The position numbers and the translations under genes were made by a program. Source: Liolophura sinensis (Eukaryota > Mollusca > Polyplacophora > Chitonida > Chitonidae). From it: 64,000 bases of DNA. Under the pieces are notes generated by a model that saw only the letters and a list, made by a program, of their open reading frames with translations, was not told the DNA's origin and ran no database searches. The stretch is from the NCBI RefSeq assembly GCF_032854445.1, contig NC_088300.1, positions 75,939,966 through 76,003,965 of the forward strand, given 5' to 3'. Below, piece by piece: positions 60,800-64,000 of the stretch (positions are counted from its first letter, which is position 1; every line of letters begins with the position of its first letter).

Positions 60800-63690
60800 T
60801 AGTAAAAAGCAACAGGTTTGCCTGGAACAAGTGAAAAAGCATCAGTGTTATCTGAGACAAGTGGGCAAGCACCAGTGTTCTCTGGTACAAGTGAACAGGC
60901 ACTAGTGTTATCTGTGATAAATGGACAGGCATCAGTTTTATCTGGGATAAATGGACAGGCATCAGTTTTATCTGGGATAAATGGACAGGCATCAGTGTTA
61001 TCTGGGGTAAGTAGACAAACATCAGTGTTATCTAGGATAAATGGACAGGCATAAGTGAACAGGCACCAGTGTTATCTGGGACAGATGGGCAGGCACCAGT
61101 GTTATCTAGGATAAGTGAACAAGCACCAGTGTTATCTGGGATAAGTAGACAGGCACAAGTGTTATCTGGGATGAGTGGCCAAGCGTCAGTGTTTTCTAGC
61201 GTAAGTGGACAGGCACCAGTATTATCTGGGGTAAATAGACAGGCACCAGTATTATCTGGGATGAGTGGACAGGCGCCAGTGTTATCTGGTAATGTGGACA
61301 AACATCAGTGTTATCTGAGACAGGGGGGTAGGCACCAGTGTTATCTGGGATAAGTGAACCAGCCCCAGTGTTATCTGGAATAAGTGGACAGACATCAGTG
61401 TCATCTGGAGTAAGTCAACAGACACTAATGTTGTCTGGGGTAAGTAGACAGACACCAATGTTATCTGGGGTAAGTGGACAGACACAAGTGTTATCTGGGG
61501 TGAGTGGACGGACATCAGTATTATTTGGAATGAATGGATAGGCACCAGTGTTATCTGGACTAAGTTGACACGGACCAGCATTATATATGGTAAATAGGCA
61601 GGCATCAGTGTTATCTGGGACACGTGGACTGGCACCAGTGTTATCTGGGATAAATGAACAGACACCAGTGTTATATGTGAGAAGTGGACAAATACCAATG
61701 TTATCTGGAAAAGTGGACAAGCACAATTGTTGTCTAGGACAAGTGGACAGGCACAACTTGTATCTGGGGTAAGCGAACAGATACCAGTGTTTTCTGGGAT
61801 AAATGGACAGGCTCAATTATTATCTGGGATGAATGGGCAGGCATCAGTGTTATCTGGAGTAAGTGGACAGGCACCAGCGTTATCTGGGGTAAGAAGGCAG
61901 GCACCAGAGTAATCTAGGGTACGTGGACAGGCATCAGCGTTATCTGGGGTAAGAAGGCAGGCACCAGAGTAATCTAGGGTACGTGGACAGGCATCTGTGT
62001 TAACTGGGGTAAGTGGACAAACATCAGTGTTATCTGGAGTAAGTGGACAGGCTCAATTATTATCTGGGATGAATGGGCAGGCATCAGTGTTATCTGGAGT
62101 AAGTGGACAGGCACCAGCGTTATCTGGAGTAAGTGGACAGGCACCAGCGTTATCTGGGGTAAGAAGGCAGGCACCAGAGTAATCTAGGGTACGTGGACAG
62201 GCATCAGCGTTATCTGGGGTAAGAAGGCAGGCACCAGAGTAATCTAGGGTACGTGGACAGGCATCTGTGTTAACTGGGGTAAGTGGACAAACATCAGTGT
62301 TATCTGGAATAAGTGGACAGGCTCAATTATTATCTGGGATGAATTGACAGGCACCAACGTTATCTGGAGTAAGTGGACAGGCACCAGCGTTATCTGGGGT
62401 AAGTGGACAGGCACAAGCGTTATCTGGGGTAAGGAGGCAGGCACCAGAGTAATTTAGGGTAAGTGGACAGGCATCAGTGTTATCTGGAGTAAGTGGACAG
62501 GCACCAGCGTTATCTAGGGTAAGTGGATAACCACCAGTGTTATCTGGGGTAAGTGGACAGGCACCAGCGTTATCTGGAGTAAGTGGACAGGCACCAGTGT
62601 TATCTGGGGTAAGTGGACAGGCACAAGCGTTATCTGGGGTAAGAAGGCAGGCACCAGAGTAATTTAGGGTAAGTGGACAGGCATCAGTGTTATCTGGAGT
62701 AAGTGGACCGTTACCAGTGTTATCTGAGGTAAGTGGACACGCATACGTGTTAACTGGGGTAAGTGGATAACCACCAGTGTTATCTAGGGTAAGTGGACAG
62801 GCACCAGCGTTATCTAGGGTAAGTGGACAGGCACCAGCGTTATCTGGGGTAAGAAGGCAGGCACCAGAGGTATCTAGGGTAAGTGGACAGGCACCAGTGT
62901 TATCTGGAGTAAGTGGACAGGCACCAGCGTTATTTGGGATAAGAAAGCAGGCACCAGAGTTATCTAGGGTAAGTGGACAGGCATCAGTGTTATCTGGAGT
63001 AAGTGGACAGATACCAGTGTTATCTGAGGTAAGTGGACACGCATCAGTGTTAACTGGGGTAAGTGGATAACCACCAGTGTTATCTGGGGTAAGTGAACAG
63101 GCACCAGTGTTATCTGGGGTAAGAAGGCAGGCATCAGTGTTATCTAGGGTAAGTGGACAGGCATCAGTGTTATCTGGAGTAAGTGGACAGATACCAGTTT
63201 TATCTCCGGTAGGTGGACACGCATCAGTGTTAACTGGGATAAGTGGATAAACACCAGTGTTATCTGGGGTAAGTGGACAGGCACCAGTGTTATCTGGGAT
63301 AAGTGAACACACACCAGTGTTATCTGGGACAATTGGACAGGTACCAGTGTTGTCTGGGATAAACAGACAGGCACCAATGTTATCTGAGATAAGTGGAATG
63401 GCACCAATGTTATATGAGATAAGTGGACAGGCACCAGTGTTATCTGGGATAATTGGACAAACATCAATGTTATCCGGGATAAATGGACGGTCACCAGTGT
63501 TGTCTTGGATAAATGGACAGGCACGAGTGCTATTTGAGATAAATGGACAGGCACCAGTGTTATCAGGGATAAGTGGAAGGCTACCAGTGTTATCTGGGAC
63601 AAGTGGACAAGCACCAGTGTTATCCGTGATAAATGGACGGCCACTAGTGTTATCGGAAATAAATGGACAGGCAGCACTGTTAAATGGGAC
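60800..63690. repeat. Minisatellite, 30-bp unit, about 96 copies, with 240/270-bp higher-order repeats
   Basis: Core TATCTGGGGTAAGTGGACAG then GCACCAGTGT. 30 bp is ten codons, so frames stay open on both strands: minus frame 62,323-63,813 has 496 codons, most of them decapeptides of the type TPDNTGACPL, and its first 45 residues come from the unique flank. A marker variant (GCTCAATTATTATCTGGGAT) recurs at 61,811, 62,051 and 62,321, showing duplicated blocks of 240 and 270 bp. Most copies carry GTAAGTGG on the plus strand. Could encode a repetitive secreted protein, but no signal peptide or splice evidence was found. Confidence 0.95.
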
Positions 63691-64000
63691 AGAGGTGAAT
63701 AGTGTGGGTATAATAGAATATGACGAATTGTGACTGTGAGAGCAGTGACGGGATATAACTTGGATGAATTGTAAATGATAAGTATGCAGGAAGTACGAAA
63801 TTCCTACTTTCATGTCCAGAAATTTGTTTTCAAGACATCGTTAAAAAGTCGTTTTTTTGTGAGATTGACTGGACTACCGCGTACACGCAGAACTCTGTGG
63901 AAACGGTGGAGATACTACAGACTAAATCTGAACTCATCTGTCATATAGACATGAAGCATTAATGAAACATTGTAAATTCCTTTACCCTTACACATCGCAT
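63691..64000. other. Unique flank, no gene seen
   Basis: Holds the start of the 496-codon minus-strand frame (ATG at 63,811-63,813) and nothing else recognisable. Confidence 0.45.

Overview
This window looks like nuclear DNA of a marine mollusc, most likely a bivalve. It has very long AT-rich non-coding stretches, no continuous gene-length coding frames outside tandem repeats, splice-site-bounded fragments of coding sequence, and several tRNA-derived SINE remnants with tails of the kind that are common in bivalve genomes (near 2.8, 46.9, 51.0, 55.7 and 59.2 kb). There is nothing prokaryotic: no operons, no rRNA or complete tRNA gene, no CRISPR. The species cannot be told from the sequence.

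The dominant content is minisatellites. I count about 24 separate arrays with periods from 17 to about 87 bp, covering roughly 19 kb (about 30 percent by hand summation). Their consensus units are unrelated to each other, so each seems to have grown from its own local seed. The largest are at 60.80-63.69 kb (30 bp), 27.46-29.29 kb (52/56 bp), 19.2-20.8 kb (35 bp), 48.66-49.8 kb (57 bp) and 25.9-26.9 kb (34 bp). Nearly all the long open frames in the window are by-products of these arrays.

Base composition splits the window in two. From 1 to about 39.6 kb CpG is scarce and TpG/CpA-rich words such as ACATGTA abound. From about 40 kb rightwards CpG is several times commoner. In molluscs this contrast is expected between a germline-methylated gene body and unmethylated flanking DNA. 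At the boundary, on the minus strand, lie two candidate 5' coding exons (40,679-40,727 and 40,493-40,591) that join in frame across an 87-nt intron. Further minus-strand candidates are a last exon at 34,600-34,761, a pair at 10,340-10,455 and 7,112-7,388 that also join in frame, and several microexon-sized splice-bounded segments. My working hypothesis is one or more minus-strand genes running leftwards from about 40.9 kb through minisatellite-filled introns. I do not recognise the encoded protein(s).

The right part (41-64 kb) holds weaker exon candidates (42,189-42,322 minus; 49,995-50,207 plus; 52,163-52,422 plus with a strong donor), SINEs, and four large arrays. A 544-bp element with 68-bp terminal inverted repeats and a 4-bp target duplication sits at 17,355-17,898. 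All gene calls come from reading splice signals and codon-like sequence by eye and need transcript data.
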